Assembly: GCF_047663525.1 (NCBI RefSeq)
Contig: NC_092621.1
Location: 8,304,501-8,368,500, forward strand
Direction of reading: 5' to 3'
DNA from: Anas platyrhynchos
Taxonomy: Eukaryota > Chordata > Aves > Anseriformes > Anatidae
DNA length: 64,000 nt
Both the position numbers and the translations under genes were made by a program. Below, piece after piece: positions 1-14,860 of the stretch (the stretch's first letter is position 1; each line of letters opens with the position of its first letter). Below the pieces are notes generated by a model, which worked only from the letters and a program-made list of their open reading frames with translations, had not been told where the DNA came from and searched no databases.

Positions 1-631
1 ATATCTCATTGGATTGAATTAATGACACTGTTTCATTTAATGTCTGCTTGATATTCCGCTGTGGTTTACCTTAAACCTAGTAGGTTAGAAGATCAAATAA
101 TGGTACATACAAATTAGAGTCATTGTAGCTCCCATTTGAAGCCTGTTGTTTGATTTCACGCTCATGGTTTTTTCATGCTGATAAGTATCGAGGCCAAAGC
201 TCGGGACATTGCTCCTCTTGCTGCTTTGGGACAACCTTGTGAAATTCAGCAGGCTCCAGAGATGAGCTTCATTTTCTTCCTGAGCATCCCTCACATCTCG
301 TCTTTTGAATGATAGTGCATGTCCCCCGCCCCCCACCCTCCGAAATGGCTGTACCAGATCAGCTGAGCTGAGTCTGGGGTTGAAATCAGGAGTCTTTACA
401 TTTCCTTCCTGATTCTTGCAGCCGTGTCTGCATTTGGACAAGTTGCACCGGCTAAATCCATCTCTAAATGGGACTAATGGTGCTTGTCCATAATTTGAAC
501 TCCACAGATGGAAGGAGTTCTATTAGTAGAAACTCCTGTTATTACCCTTACGAGTTACTAATGTCTGTTCGGGGCTATAGAAATAAATGAAATGTAAATC
601 AGGTGATGAATACAAGGAGGGAATAAGGTCA

Positions 632-659
632 TTTTTTTGTTTTGTTTGTTTGTTTGTTT
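632..659. repeat. (TTTG)n short tandem repeat
   Basis: T7 then repeated TTTG/GTTT units, about six copies. Confidence 0.8.
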
Positions 660-2305
660 ATCTGCAAGTAAGGGTAAATACGGAGGAGCACATACAGCAC
701 TCCAATCACTGCACAGAAGATGCTCAGGAAAAAAATGAAGATGTGGGAATAGACTTCAAAAGTCTCTGACCTAGAAACGGAGGATGAGGTCTCCAGTAAA
801 AACAGGTTTCTGCCCCAAAGGCCATTCAGCCATCCAGCAGCATCCTGCCCTTAGCTGCATGGGCACAGAGCACATCCTCTGACATGGGTCAGTTTGAGAG
901 TTAAAGGGCTGGTGAAGATCATCCAAGACCCTTCAAAGAGGGGAAAAAACATAACAACTAGGAGTCATTTTCCCACAGTGGCACACTAAGGGTGGCGCTG
1001 AAAGTTGGTGCCTGATTCCATCCCCATTTCTTCTGCTGCTCTCCCAGCTCTCCCTTGTGACCCCCAGGCTCCCCAGATCCCTTCTGTCCCCTGCCTTGGG
1101 GCAGGTGCTGCATCCCTGCAGAGGATCTGGGGATGTGCACAGTGTACCTGCAAGGACATGTCCACGTGGCCAAGTAAGATGGGTTTTATCCCTGGGGGAT
1201 CCATCTGGGAACACCCCTGGCCATTGAGACACCTGGGGGCTGTTGGTCGATGGCTGTGAGATGAGATTTCGGAAACTCTTCTCAGGTACCCTGCAGTATG
1301 CAGGAGACAAAATATCCAGTGCTGGGGAGCAGCCACCTCCCAGAAGGAGGCCAGAAAATACTATTAAAGCCACCTGTGTGGCCCACAGGCACCGCAACGC
1401 TGCCCACCCACCTCAGGTTCGTTAACACCGGTGTGCAGGAGAATAACACACTGCTGTGACCAGGCTGCTGCCTGCACTACGTGGTGTTTACTTGCTGAGC
1501 TCTGGTTATGGTGGAAACACACTAAAATGGGGTGTGCTGAAGCACAAATGTGGACACGGCCTTATGGTTGGCTAAACACCCTTCTCTGGGCTGCCCACAC
1601 ATACGTGCCCTGCTTTAAGATTTAATTTCTTGTTATATGGAGACACTGCGCTTCTGTCTGAAGGAAGCTCACCCCTTCACACTGTGTGAAGGTGCTATGA
1701 AGCAAAACAAGCAAAGCTTTGCAGCACGGGTTGGTTTCAGCACAGGACTGTACTGTGGCCCAAAAAAAAGCCCCAGTCTGAAGTACTGAAAATGAAGAGA
1801 GAGGCCAAGCCAACCTGAAAGCCTGTAGCTGCCTGCCCACATGCACCAGACCACAACAGCCCAGGAACACTTTATTGCAGAGGTTCAAAAGCCACTGGCT
1901 GTTTGATGCTTGCTCCTCTCTCTTACTTGCGGCTGCTAAATCACATTACACGAAACTACAGGTTTATTGAAGGTCAAAGATCAATCCTTCGCCAAGGTGC
2001 TCCGTGGCACCAGTGTGATTACAGCACGCTGCAATCCCATCCCCATGAATAGCTGGGGGCAACCTTTGGTACATGTACAAGGCATGGCTTGCAGTCACTC
2101 TTTCTGCAGTCCCGTGGAGACACCTCAAGCATTAATCACACTTCTGTGTCTATAAGACATTAAATCCCTTCCTCGGTTCAATTTTCCATATCAGCATTCC
2201 CTGACATAGCCACAGAGCCACTCTTCTTTTGCACACACAAGAGGAAACCTTTCCTCTTGCCACCTCCACACCATCCCCACTCCAAGCAGCTGTCCACTAT
2301 ACAAA

Positions 2306-2352
2306 TTTATTATTGTTATTATTATTATTACTTCTACTATTACTATTATTAA
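2306..2352. repeat. (TTA)n imperfect trinucleotide repeat
   Basis: TTATTATTG, four further TTA/ATT units, then CTTCTACTATTACTATTATT; about 46 bp, interrupted. Confidence 0.85.
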
Positions 2353-5300
2353 AAGATGACCTAGACATTGAATGAGTCTACAGAGCTCTGCTCATTGACC
2401 TTTCCTGTAACTAACATTGACTGCTTGGAAATGTCCTCCTGAAGCAAGGTGAGGACTTTTCCACCTTTTCCACCCTTAAGCCTCCAAAAACACTTTACCC
2501 TTGTTGCAAATATACCAGGGCAGAGACTGCCCTGTGAGTCATGCCAACTATTCATGGTTTTGGTGCCACAAAGCAACTCAAACTTCACAAGACTTTTGCA
2601 AGTGGGTAAACACAGATCACTGGGTGCTCCAGCATGATGTGCAAGCTCACATGCAGCATCACCTGAAAAAGAAGGCTACTGATGCTGTTGTCTATGAAGG
2701 TCCCTAGGCAGATTCAGTTTGAGAATACCTGGCTTGTCCCATCACTCCAGAGCCAATGAAATAGGACTAAGCCACGGTCTTGGGCTAGTCAGCTGTGGGG
2801 TCTGAAAATACCATTTGGAATGTCAGAGGTGTCCGACTTACTGATGAGAACAGACCTTAATTCAGATTTTAGTCCCAGGGCTTCCCTGTCACTACAGTAA
2901 GAACTGTCAATAGAGCAAACAAATCCAAAATAAACCTTTGGAAAGTACCAAGTAGAGCCATTGTGCTCCATTTCTCGAGGGGGTGGCAGCTTGCACACTT
3001 AAGTCACCTCTGGTATTGTACAACCTTTCCTTAGTGCTCAGCCAACCTTGAACATCCCCTAAATACTTCTGAGGAACCTATATAGCACTGTCACTGATAA
3101 ACCCACAACTGGTTGCAAGAAACACCTTGCTGTCAAATGTCCTCTCCCCGTGGCATTCAGAAGGCACCCTGAATGCTGGGTCATGACCTGGTAAGGTATG
3201 AACGAATGGGCTATCTCCAGCCAGGCACAGGCTGGAGGAGGAGGAATTGCTCCTGGTATATGTGCATACATACAGGTAAACATGCCCTCTTCCCATAAGC
3301 ATCAGCCTCATGGTGTGTGGTGCATTCACATCGGAAACAACAAATCCAGGTTCAGATTATTCCTCTGCCCGGCTGTAAGCTGGGATTTATCCCCTGAGAT
3401 GAAGAAAAAAATTGACCTGCCTCATTTAAAAGGCAGAAATAGGAACCGGAACAAGGAGCAAATGACTCCATAACCTCGCCAAGGAGACCCAGGCTCCTCA
3501 CACTGCTCCCTTGCAGGCTACACACATTACACAGCACAGCACACCTTGCCAGGAGGAAGGGACACAGCCTCCCTCCCTGGTACACCTTAGTCTGCTGCTC
3601 AGCTCTCCCAGGAAGCCTGTATTGTTGGGTTACAGCTCTTGCTTTCAGCTCTGCAAGTCTCCAGGCAGCTGGTGAGTGGGTGGGTTAACTCTTCCCAGCA
3701 GGGAACCACAGCGTGACATCCCCCAAATGGGTGCCTCCCCTCCTCAGAGCGGCAGAGGCCCTAAACTTCTCCTCACCCTTTGAAGCCAATCAGATCATGT
3801 GTTTTGCTTTTTCCACACACTGCACGGAGAATGCAATTGCCTAATTCAGTGTTGTGAATCCCACCAGACAGCAAAACACCCACAAATTAGGCATCATGAC
3901 GGTAATGACTCCTTTGTGAGTCCCTCCTCCGGGGTAAGGGAGACGATTCCACTCCAGTGAGCTGCAGAGCAGGCTCCAGCCCTGGGATGGCTGTCAGCAG
4001 GCACGTTGTACACAGATCCTCCTACCAACTCCTACAAGAAAAGATTACCTTCTTTCAACTAGAACAAAGAGCTATTAAGTGAGACAATGGGCCTAGCAGT
4101 ATTGGTGAACCATCTGTCATCAAGTGTTAGACATTAACAATATCTTTTTTAAGCCAAGCCAGTAGAAGCCCCCAGCCGCTGTTACAATAGCAGAGAAGTG
4201 CAGATGAAAAGTGTCAGCCTAATTTTTCCTCAATTTAACCCTTTCCACACGGCCTGTTCCGTTATTGCTGCCTTCTGCAGCAAGCCCACAGCACAGTGGA
4301 ACACATGAATCTTGCACAAATCCAACTAACACTTTGCCTCACATTTCACACAAGTGCACTAAAGTTGGCTCTGGGGAGCAGCCTGCCTTGGTTTGAGGGC
4401 AGGCAACCGGGAGACTGATGACAAACAAAGAGATATTTGTCCCTCTGCCCCCAAGGGACAGCCAGACAGGACATCCACACACAGCACAACCCAAACACCA
4501 AAGACAAAGGAGTGCTGAGTGCCTGTGCATGCCGTGTCTAGTTTATAACAGGACACTGAGATTAGACGGAGGCACCTCACAGCCTGACAGGCAGGCTGGT
4601 CCAACATGTGGGACCAGTTATTAGAGAGCTGCCTGGCTCTGCAGATTAAGCTTTGCAGTTTTAGTGGGAGTTGTCCTATATCTGGCTTATTTATACCCTT
4701 TCTGTTTCCAGCCCAAAAGCCTGATCTTAAAGCTTTACCAAGTAAATATTTTCTATGCTTGACTACCAAGCTTTTTCAGGGCTGGGAGAGAGTTGTGTTT
4801 GGGTGAAATACTGTACGTTTAAGGTGTTTTATTTTCCTAGAGGTAGGGAATCCACATAAAGCAACACACTTGCCTGAAAGACTTACAGTCCAGATCCAGT
4901 TTAATCAGAGACTGGGGAATTTTTCCTTCCGTGAAGAGGCTGATACTGCCAAATGCCCAATTCTAGGAAGGGTTCTTATCCATCAGATTTAAACGAGCTC
5001 TCCTCCCCTATTAACTGCAAATGGTGAAGAAACATGGGCAGGGTTCTGTGCAGCTGGGGCTGAGAGGACCGATTTGGTCTGTCAGGGCCTTGCTTTGCCT
5101 GTACACCAGACCACTACTAGCAAGAGCTACTTGCCTCCAGCTGCTCAGTAAGCTATCCTATATGAAATCTTTTGACAGTCCTACATCAGGGAGTCTATAT
5201 CATTGCTCGTTAGCCCAGCTAGTGCTTTTGTTGCAATTTTAGCAGGGGATCCAAGAAATGAGTAAGGTCTCACTTCTCAGAATTAGTCCTCCAGGGCTTC

Positions 5301-7056
5301 AGCGTGTAGATAGGCATTGTATGTTCCTTAGGTGATGGTTGTGGCCAAGCATTGCACCTGGCTGAATTAGGAAACACTAAAAGTCACCTAAGTGCTGATG
5401 GAAGCCACTAAATCTCAGCTGGGGGGTGGTGATGGAGAGAAGCCATGTGCAGTGGGAAGTAAACTGATTAGACATCCTCTGTGCTTACCATTTAAAACAG
5501 ACTAAGAGCATGCACAAATACTCAGGTTCTGCACACCGAAGAGGAGGTGCTGGAGTTACTGTGTCCTTCTTTCCCGAGCAGAGCAGCAGCAACTTCCACA
5601 CAACAGATTTGGGGCCTGTTAGGCCACAGGTGGGCATGGACAAAGAGACCACAGGCTCACAGGAAGCAGGCTTCAGGGCTGTCAGTCTACCTTCTCTCAC
5701 TGTCCAGAAATGTTACTTCAAAGACAAATACAAACAGAGGTCAGCTCAATAAAGCAAAACTGGAATATGAGCCAGTTAATGGTCATTCTCACCTGGCAGG
5801 AATGGAAATTATATGGAACAGGGACTTTGAGAACTTTAGCCATTTGACTGCTTGACTAAACTGTACAGAGTGACTGATGTGAAGGCTGAGCAGGTGTGAC
5901 AATGGCACGGATAATTGCGTGTGCAAAATAGATAACTAAGCTCTTATATGACCTGCCTTGGTCACTGTGAAGCTACACAATTTTTGTGGAAACCAGAAAT
6001 GCAAATGAAGAAGGCATTTCTGCTCCTCAAACATTTTCAGTGGCTGGTTATCTGTCAAGTTTCTCCTGTGGTTTTGCAATTAGGGTTGTCTAAAGCATTC
6101 AGCAATGGCCTCTTTCTGCAAAGAAAAAAAAAAAAAGTTAATGGGAATGTTATAACTGCTTTCAGTGAACACCTTACAAAAGTCGACAAGAAACAGTAAT
6201 TTCTTGCCAATGTAAAGGTCCTTTAGCCCTGGATACAGCCATTTTAGTGGGTCAAGGAAGCCAGAACATCCTGTCCCAACATGCCCATCTTTTACCCAAG
6301 GAAAACCATGCGTGGTGTGACATGTTGTAATAGGCACACAGCTGCGCTCTTCCATTCTTCTGTGTGAAATCCCCTTTAGCCCCTTACTTTATCAGGCCTA
6401 AAGTTGTTCCTTTGGCAATAAGATCAACAGAAACCTCTGCATTTTTCTTCCAATGGTTACATTATTTATGAGCTTTGAAAATAATCCCATTTTGTCTCCT
6501 AACCCTAGTTTTGCATATATACATGCCTTTCTCCATGTCGACCCCTGCGAATTCTTCAGCTAAAATATGCATTCATTAGAAAAACATTTCAGGGTATTTT
6601 TTTTTCTCTCCTCTTTATCTACTTGCTTGAATATGCTGTAAACTTGATTAATGCTGCCTTCTAATCTCTTTTTTCTACAGAGAACACCTGGAGCTCTTTT
6701 AACCTGCATGAAATAAAAAAATAAAACCAAAAAGCCAAACAACCCACATTGCAATGACACATCTTCACATCCCTTCTCTTTCCTTGGCCATCCAGTGCTT
6801 CTCTTCCAAGAGACTGGACATATGGGCAGAACTTTTGGCAATGAACCTACAGGGCTATGGGTTTCTCCTAAAGCCCCCTTCCTTATGCTCCCAGTAGCCT
6901 GCTTAGTTTTTAGCCTTTCTCTGTCTAGAATAGTTTGGGGAGATTTATGACAGCAATTCTTCTGGTTCCTTTCACAATGTGTTTTCCGCTATTCTCATCT
7001 ATCGCTCTGCCAACATGCATCATTTATTTAATACCAGTCAGTAGCCACATTAAACC

Positions 7057-7076
7057 TTTTTTTTTTTTTTTTTTTT
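7057..7076. repeat. Poly(T) tract
   Basis: Twenty consecutive T. No retroposed sequence is recognisable on either side. Confidence 0.9.
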
Positions 7077-10000
7077 AAGGACATTTCCTCCTGTACCTGG
7101 GGAAATTGTGTAGGTAAATAAAGTCTGAGCCAACACTCTTGGACTTGACTTTTCTGCTTCTATCCAAAGCTTTCCATGGGCATCAATCATCCTTGAACTA
7201 GGATTCTTCTCATTTTAATTATGCTAATATTGCCATAATTTCATTCTCGTTAACAGCAATTGAGTTTCAGTCTCTGCAGATGGCAGAGCTGGACAGTTAC
7301 CAAGCCACATGCCATCTTGAGAGGAGTGTACAGACCAGTGCATAGCCTATGGCAGTGTTACTCATCACCATTTCTGGTTTGCATCACTTCACTTTACCTA
7401 TTTTTGAAATGGCATATGACTTTGCCTCATATTGGTTTTGGGGCTTAGAAAGCAGACTTTTAAAAACACAAGAGACCCCATTGCTCATCTACTTCGTTCC
7501 TGTTAAAATACCATCTTGACTGCTTTGATAACTTCAGGAGACAGCTACAGAAGAGATGTATTATCAATTGCTGCAGATGTGTGTAGATCTATGAGTATGT
7601 TACCACTGCAAATACCCTCTGAACTTCCCAAACAGAGCAGATGTAGAACACTGATCACAGCAGTGCTGATGGGAAGGGAATTCTGTGCTTTCTAGTCCAG
7701 TCGCCTCCTCGGAGCAAGTCTATCCTGTGGCCGTGTCCCTTGTTATTCTCATGAAATAAAACCATCAAAGGCTAGATTTAAGATGGCTAGACTTGCACAA
7801 CCACAGCTGTGCCTACGTTGTGGAACAGGCACCCAGTGCAGCCCTCTCCTCACTGTTGTCCAACCCAGTAGATCTACCAAATTTTACTGCATCTCCTTTC
7901 TGGATTGGGTTTTCTTTTTAAGGAAAACCAGTGCAGGCCAGGAGGGTAGTGAGCACCTGGCATACAGAGGGACAAGGACTACAGTGCATGCTGCACCTTG
8001 CTATGAACTATGGTAGTTCCAGTTCCACCCAGTGGAGAAGAGAGAGGTTCCCACATGCACACTGAATAGCTTATCACTGGCTGCCCTCATCAGGCAAAGT
8101 CCAGCCTTACTGCCAGCGTACTGATGGCAGGACATGATGCACAGCCCTGACACTAGGCTCACTGCTAAACTGAGAGAAGGGTGACTTGAGGAAATGCTGC
8201 TTCCCCCTGACTGATATGCTGAGGATCCTCCAATTTAAACCTGGCTACACCTCAAAAATCCACACGGCAAAGACCAAAGTGCAGCAGTTGCTGCAGGAGG
8301 GGCTTGGCATTGTGACTGCAGGCGTGACGAATGACATTACACAGATTCAGTGTCTTTTTATGCTGTGTACAAGTCTGGTACAACTGATAGAGATTATGAT
8401 GGGCCACTGCAGCCTTCTAAGCTGGAGAACCCAAAGAAATCTCTTCAGGAGATTACATCCGATCAGATTCTGATGCAACTGCTGCCTCCTGCTTGATTTG
8501 AGAGGTGACATCCCTGACACTCTGGTAAGAAAATTTCCAGACGGTGGCTGTACAGCTGAGGTAAACACAAAATGGCCTCTGTGACAGCTCAGAAAAGTCC
8601 TTGCTTTTTCTTCCCCCTGTGTTGAGAACACCATGTCCGATGGCAGTCCAGGATCGCAGCCAGACCTACCTCCCCAAAATTTTTAAAGGGCTTGAGGAAC
8701 GAAGAGACACCACAGTTGGAAGGGTGGGAAACCATTTCACTCAGATTTTGTGTTGCAGCAAGTCTTCCACAGATACCTTTAGCTATATCTGTAATCTACA
8801 GCAAGAATGTTGATTTTCTTTAATCATTTCATATATTCTATGAACTGAAAAAATGACTCAGGTAGAACAATGCACAATAACAGTGGATAAGTGATCTTCT
8901 AGTGATTAAACTTATTTAGGGTGTGACATGAACAGAAATTAAAAAAGCCCTGTCCTTGTCTTAGGAAGAAACTGGGATGAATGTCTGCACTTTGGGGTAG
9001 CTAATTTGGTGGGAAATGAATTAAAACATGAAGTTCTGAAAGAGAGTAACCTCTTAAGGGTAAAAGGTCTTGAATTCCGCTTGCTGATCAGGATGACACC
9101 AATATTTATGCAGATGGGCAATGAGGGCATTTCTGACTCCAATTTCATTTCCAGAAAACATTCCTGTTACCTCGCAGTGCGTTATTTGAATCAGTGCACG
9201 TCGCCAGAGGTTGAATAAGACGGTTTCTCCACTCTCTGCTACAGAGTACCGACACTTACTAAATTATGCTGTTAAATACTGTAGTATGGCTATAAAATAC
9301 AATGAAGGCCCATGGAAAGATGCCAGCCCTTTTCTGAGAAAGAGAGAGCACTTTTTGGAACCCTGCCTGTGGCCCGTAATTTTCGCTTCCTCCCACTACA
9401 GTGCGAAGTGACATGAAAGGACTTGTAAAGTCAAGTCCAGGAGACTGGTGGGGATTTGAAGGAGTAAAGCTAAAGTTGGACTGTCGACGGTAGCATCTGA
9501 CCTACTTGAACTTTGTGGGGAAAGAAGTGGGGAGTGAAATCTCCCACACATGTACCTAGCAGGCCTCACTGGAAAAATAAATGAATTCCAGCCTGGTAAA
9601 TGTACATTTTTCAGTCCAAATAAGGCCAAAACATTCAAAATCTGGAAACTTTTAAATGGAGAAATCTGTTGATTCACAAGCAGCAAAACTTTCTGAAAAA
9701 GCTGCCAACCAGCAAGACATTTCAGTGTTTTATGGGAAATAGTGTTCAGTGAAGGAGAAGGACCAGTAGCAGAGAACGGATGTACGGCTTACATGAACTG
9801 AGCCTCCTGCCAGGTGCTGCAGCAATTCATGTGGACCCTGACACATGCAAGCAATAACAAAGCCCTTTAAGTTCAGCAGACCCAAAAAGAAATATTTTTC
9901 TTATTAATAATAACCAAGGAGGGGAAGGAAGGAGGCGTCAAAATTGACCTTTCTTTGTAGAAAATATTTCAGCAGGAAAGATTTGTCCATCCCCAGTGGG

Positions 10001-10129
10001 CACAATCTGACTTGTCACACTGTATGGATGCTAAAGCTCTTCACTGCGTGAACACAGACCAAAGGATGGTGCCTGACCCACAAAGCTTAAAATCTAACTC
10101 AGGATCAATAACAAAACAAAACAAACAAG

Positions 10130-10135
10130 AAAAAA

Positions 10136-10167
<32 letters not shown>

Positions 10168-10196
10168 GAAAGAAAGAAAGAAAAAAAAAAAAAAAA
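10130..10196. repeat. A-rich tract with (GAAA)n core
   Basis: About 25 A, GG, A6, five GAAA units, then about 17 A. Preceded by ACAAAACAAAACAAACAAG. Could be an old retroposon tail, but no body is recognisable upstream. Confidence 0.9.
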
Positions 10197-13100
10197 CTTC
10201 CCAGATGCAAACTGTTCATGAGAATAGAAGAAAAAAACCTATAGTAGTGTTTGTCAAATAACAGGTAAACACACCACCCACCATGACTGCTACCACAGAG
10301 GACAGTTAGCTTATTAGAGGAACAGAATTATAAGATAGAGGCAGGTAAGCAAATTTCCATGGGATTTGTCTTCCTAGGTCTGTACATTATCTTCAGGTAT
10401 TTCTTAAATTCCTGCACCTTATATTCATGCAGAAATCCAGTACTGAGGCAGTCTTAAAATGCTGTACTGAATTGTCTTGGGTGTAACCCTCTTGCCAATG
10501 GCCCAAACTAGAGAGCAGCAAAAATTTCTTGGTGATGATGTTTGAACAGAGATGATCTCACACTTACCCAGGGAGTAGCAAACCACACTGTATCTTCGTT
10601 TGCCGCATCTGGTGTTAGCTGGAGTTGACCCTTCATTACACACCACATCTAGAGACCGAGCTTGCTTTTCACTCCAGAGATAAGATTTTCGAGTTCATTA
10701 CAAATTCAGAATAGCTCTGGTGGCTGCAGAAACTCATCACAGGGTTCCTAGGGATAATGCAGTCAGCATAGCTCAGAGCTACCTTATTCCCGCTAACCTA
10801 TTTCTTAAAACTCTGTCCAGTCCAGGGAAGTGTGGCCAGTGATTGCCAGAACTACTTCTTAGGGAAAGGATTTGAGAGGAGTTGTTGAGGTGACTGACAC
10901 AGAGCAGCCTGTGTAATGTACTCCCAGACCCTCCTGCCATTACAGTGGAGGAAAATTGTCCCACAAAGTGCTTGGCCTTCGTGCCAGGATCCCCAGCACA
11001 TTCACAAATCATACACGTAGCACACCGGAAAACACCAGCATCTTCCACAGAGTGCAGGCTCTGACGGGTGGAACTGAAAAGCAGGAAATGACATTAAGGA
11101 AGTTGTTAAGCCTTGTAACCCAGAATAAAGCCTGTGTATGTCAAACAAAATTACCCATGCTAACAGAGTAGGAGTCACTCTCCTTCCCTCTTTTTAGCTT
11201 TTCTTTCATCTCCACTCATGGAGCAAAACTCTCAGTGCGATCGGTCACACTGGTTCAGCTGGGGACAGAGAGGGGCACGAGGAGAGGAACGAAGCGGGAA
11301 GGCCCTCCCTGCGTTCTCAGACACAGACTGTGTTTTTGTCTTTCCCTCGGGCTCTGTCATTTCACTTTCCTCTCCTGCAAGTAGCACTTGGAGAGCGAAG
11401 CAAGTGGGGGAGAGGTGTGAGAAAGCGCCCAGGCTGAGCCGTACGCCTGGAGGAGAATGAGGATGTGGGGCACAGGCAGATGAGCTCTGTAACGTCGCCA
11501 TGGGGCCCTTAGGCCCCACCACACGTTACTGTGTCCTGGCAGGGCCCTCAGGCTCCACCACATGCTCCTGCCACAGCAAGGCTGGTGGAGGAGGGCCCTG
11601 GGCTGCTGACAGAAGTAAGTCGATGAGAAGCCAGAGGGCCAGAAGCAGGCGGAGGCTTCCCGCTGCGCCGCAGGAGTGAAGGGTTGGTGATAAACCGCTG
11701 GGGATAAATGGCAGCACCTTCCATCACCACTGCTGTCTACTCCACAAGCAGCTGTTGGACCATGACAGCGAGGGCAGAGAGAGGGATTTAGTGAACAGCT
11801 ATGGCCTCCCTGACAGCATGCATCAAAAACACCGCCTCCCCTACGCCACGCGTCTGCAGACAGGGCTGGCCCAGCTCTGGGGTTTGTCTGGCTGTAGGGT
11901 GTCATTTATCTCTCTATCTCATGCTTCCCAACTCGACAATTTCCTTTTAGCACGAATCTCTTTCCTCCACCTCCTTCTCCCCATTATAAATATATGAGTG
12001 CGTGTGTTTCTTATTTTTTATGTGATCTCTCATAACTGCCAAGAAAAGAAAAAAAAAAAAAATCTCTTGACATAAATCCTTTTGGCTCGGGTTTCTTGAC
12101 AAACATGCACTAGTTTTTCTTTATCCCTCACACCTCTCTTCTCCCCACAAACTCTCAGCAAGTTTCTGTAAGCTCTCAGCTCTCGAGAGCTCTTTGAGGA
12201 GCTTCTCCTCGGGAGGAGTCACCGTGCTGGAGTGAGAGCAGGGGGGTGCCTCCTCTGATGTGCAGAGCGTGTAAGACAGGGCACAGGTGCCTGCCCATGT
12301 ATTCTGGCTCTGTAGGTGCCCCGGTTTCCTCCACCGCATACATCCCTTCAAGCATAGTTGTGGGAATGGTCCCATTTGGCTTTCAGTGCCTCCATCCTGA
12401 GGTCTATGCCCCCATTTGGGTGGGCTGAGCTCTAGTCAGTGGGCCCAGCTGCTGTGTCCGATGGCACACACAACTCCTGTGACAAAGAGAAGAGTCCCAA
12501 GCCCCAAAAGTTCAATCCTGGAGTGTTCCAGCCAGGAGGCCATTTCTTTCTGCTCTTCCTGGCTGCAGGCTGAGCTGCAATGCAGAAATCTCCACCTGAA
12601 CTGACCCTCAGCTGGGGGACTCAGCACTGAGTTGGCCTGTTCAGTGTGTGTTAGCAACCAAAGGCTTCTCTCAGTGCTCCCCATGGAGATAAGGCTGCTC
12701 ACAGGTTGGGACGGCAGCAAAGCTGAGGTCCCTGCCCCTGGAGGCTTGATGCTCTAACAGAAGTGCTATGGGTCAAAATGGATCCAGTCATCAGCTCTAA
12801 ATCCCCTATTGAACTTGCAGAGTTCTCTGAAGCAAAGGAAGGAAGGGTTTTGCTGAGACTCACCTGTACCTAAATTCTGGGCAGCAAATGAAGGAAATGC
12901 CCAAATTTCCTGCTCAGACAACCAGAAGGGACAGGTGGTTTTCAAGGCTCCAGAGAGACTTCTATTTCTTAAGCTGATGGACAGGATCTTGAAAAAAACA
13001 CCCTCTAAGATGGCCGGGTAACAAACATCAATGCCTCCATCAGGGCAACACCTCACTGTCTGCCTAAAGTACAGATGCAAGTCCGGTGCCTAAGTTAGGC

Positions 13101-13199
13101 AGAACTGCTCATACCTAGCTTTTGTGCCTTAACCTCACCAGAAGCTCCAGTTACAGTGAAATATATGGGGCAGCAGAGCATGGCAGCAGAGCTAAAGCC

Positions 13200-13520
13200 C
13201 ATAGATCACAGAGTTAAATATCCTACTGTGGGCTAAAAGTGAGTGCGCACAGTTTCAGCCCATGTGTTGGCTGAAGTTATGAGCACGCAAGAAAACGGGA
13301 TTTATAATGAGAATGGCAATTCAACCTCAATTATAGTGCGCGACTGTCTGCACACTATAAACTGGAGGTTTAATAATGAGGCAAGTAGGCTGAAGGAGAG
13401 AATTTCATTGTATCTGTTTCGCAGCCTGGAATTCTTACTAAATTCATCAGATCACTTGAGTTCTCCTGACAACTGTAGCAGTATAACTAATTTTAAAGGG
13501 GTTTATTGTACATTAAGACT
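13200..13520. promoter_or_regulatory. Candidate AT-rich regulatory element
   Basis: A repeat-free stretch with many homeodomain-type TAAT/ATTA cores (TTTATAATGAG, TCAATTATAG, TTTAATAATG, ACTAATTTTA) and CpGs that persist in AT-rich context (GTGCGCAC, GTGCGCGAC). GTGCGCAC is a perfect palindrome. The pattern resembles conserved non-coding elements near developmental genes, but conservation was not tested. Confidence 0.22.
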
Positions 13521-14604
13521 GCAACAAAAGATAGAGGCAGAGAAAACCTCATAGCAAAAGAGAACTCCAGATTGAGGACTATAATGTATATGAGATTTGA
13601 AAGAAGTAAGTGCTAAAAGATGTAGACAGCAGTTTTTCAGGGTCCTTAACCTTGATGAATAAATGAATAAAATCCCTTAAAAAATTGCAGTGTTTCTTTC
13701 AAGTGATTTCCAGCATGTTAATGATCAAGAGAAGCTGAGAAAATTACTGGGAAAGGAGATGACTTTCCTCAATATGCTCTTACCACAGAGACTATGAGGC
13801 AGACTTGAATTGTAAGCAAATAATAAGCAATGCAAAATATGAGAGGAAGCAAAGAACAGAGGCTCTTTAGCTGTCCACGATGCATTTGCATACAGGTGCG
13901 TTGACTGCAGGACGTTGTGATGTTGCCAAATCAAAGCTTTAATGGAGACTTGAAGCCTTCCAATTCTTCCGTAACCAGATGCTTAGACACAGCTCTCCTT
14001 TACTGTATTCACTTAATTTGCTACCCCAAAAGACAATAGGACCCCAAGTAAAAGAGGGCTCAAAGAATAAATAGAAGTCTTAATCTACCACCTTTAGCAT
14101 TGCACGCACCATGTATCAACCTCCCCAGCTGATACTGACTGCAAAGGGGGCTTGAATTGCCCACCTCTATCTCCTAGGTATTGCTGGAAAAATACAAGAC
14201 CCACCAGTAGAATGCACAGCAGCTCACCCCTCAGTGCAGTCCACAAAGGAGGCATCTCCCCACCTTCTGCATAACAGGAAGGGAAAAATCTCTTTGGGGT
14301 CCTGGTGCCGCAGGATGCACCAAGGGCTGGGTGAAGGTGAGACAGGGAGCATCAGGCTCTAATGGGGCACTTGGCTGCTGAAAATGTGGGTGCTCCCAGA
14401 CTTCTTAAGCTGTCAAAGGAAATGGCAGATGAGAAAGGGGCACTGAAGATGGAAATTGTGGAGGTATCATCCCCAGCAGTGTTTTGACCTTACAGCTTTA
14501 CGTGTAACAGTGCTTGCAGACAATGCTCTTGTCTCTCCTTCTGTCTTTGAACCCTGCCAGCACCCCCAGCACCCACACACCCCTTTGCTCTCCCAGCCTC
14601 ACCA

Positions 14605-14860
14605 ACCTTTAGCTAATAATATAGCTGATTAGATCTTTCATCATTTTTATTGTTATCCACCCGCAGATTAATAAAATAGAGCTCTGCCTGTTTCTGGCTG
14701 ACCACGTTCCCTAATTTATCATAAAGGCTTCGCCTGAAATATTTCGGTGTGACATGCGGGGAGAGCCGCAGTCCCTCCCAGCCAAGCATGTCTGCAAGCG
14801 AGCACGGCACAATGTCCCAGAGTGATATCACCCGTATTCTCACCACCCAGAGCAGAAGTT
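14605..14860. promoter_or_regulatory. Candidate regulatory element
   Basis: Unique sequence with GATTAGATC, TTTATTGTTATCC, GATTAATAAAATAG, and retained CpGs in AT-rich DNA (AATATTTCGG, GACATGCGGG, AAGCGAGCACGGCAC). The adjoining minus-strand frame (14,613-14,846) has no splice or start context. Conservation not tested. Confidence 0.22.

Noticed and set aside
11357-11905. 182-codon minus-strand frame
   Set aside because: GC-rich local composition, overlapping alternative frames and no family resemblance or splice signals.
13884-13891. Further octamers ATTTGCAT here and near 49,193 and 57,980
   Set aside because: Single isolated sites at about the chance frequency for AT-rich DNA.
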